Source of the DNA: Streptomyces sp. NRRL B-3428 | Lineage (GTDB): Bacteria; Actinomycetota; Actinomycetes; Streptomycetales; Streptomycetaceae | Length of the DNA: 64,000 nucleotides | Reading direction: 5' to 3' | Assembly: GCA_000721375.1 (NCBI GenBank) | Contig: JOGW01000014.1 | Location: 1-64,000 of the forward strand | Shown here: piece by piece, positions 61,962 through 64,000 of the stretch | Layout of the letters: each line of letters begins with the position of its first letter | Position numbering within the stretch: the first letter of the stretch is position 1 | The notes under the pieces: model-generated | Databases searched by the model: none | What the model was told of the DNA's origin: nothing | The model's input: the letters and a program-made list of their open reading frames with translations, nothing else | Translations under genes and position numbers: made by a program

Positions 61962-64000
<2,039 letters not shown>

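Overview
The window is from a high-GC actinomycete chromosome, almost certainly Streptomyces. The evidence is the strong GC bias at third codon positions, many GTG starts, four-base GTGA/ATGA gene overlaps, leaderless starts, a groES-groEL1 operon with tandem CIRCE operators and a His-rich GroEL1 tail, and the gene order rpoB-rpoC-rpsL-rpsG-fusA-tuf-S10-spc-alpha-truA-rplM-rpsI-glmM-coaA-acpS-nnrD/E-alr-tsaE-tsaB-rimI-tsaD-groES-groEL. All identifications come from reading the sequence; no searches were run.

Layout, left to right. 1-3060: the start of an unidentified Pro/Ala/Thr-rich protein, then groEL1 and groES read leftwards from a promoter carrying two CIRCE elements. 3057-9701: a cell-envelope group with a small membrane protein, an L,D-transpeptidase lipoprotein, a SEDS (FtsW/RodA) protein and two coupled NodB deacetylase lipoproteins, followed by a THUMP-like methyltransferase and a YCII-domain protein. 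9844-16188: tsaD-rimI-tsaB, a secreted protein that looks like a YkuD fold without its cysteine, a 57-codon gene behind a possible iron box, then tsaE, an alpha/beta hydrolase and alr. 16228-22668: a second L,D-transpeptidase, a dispersed palindromic repeat, nnrD/E, acpS, coaA, a DUF389 protein and glmM. 22844-23851: rpsI and rplM.

23852-34842 is an accessory block set between rplM and truA. It holds a GT87-like mannosyltransferase-type membrane protein, two paralogous proline-rich single-pass proteins (25398 and 33925) at its edges, a GH18-like secreted protein, and a five-gene leftward operon. That operon encodes a GT-C membrane protein, a 32-residue one-helix membrane protein, a hyaluronan-synthase-like GT2, a GH26-like glycosidase and a UDP-sugar 6-dehydrogenase. 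The first four genes are joined by GTGA overlaps. It looks like a synthase-dependent acidic exopolysaccharide system and is the most interesting part of the window.

34869-64000 is the translation and transcription core: truA, a divergent peptidoglycan-binding lipoprotein inserted beside rplQ, rplQ-rpoA-rpsK-rpsM-rpmJ-infA-map-adk-secY, the spc and S10 clusters, tuf, fusA, rpsG, rpsL, rpoC and the 3' two-thirds of rpoB. The rpsJ and rpsL upstream regions share a near-identical 27-base hairpin-containing motif. No tRNA, rRNA, CRISPR array or transposase was seen.
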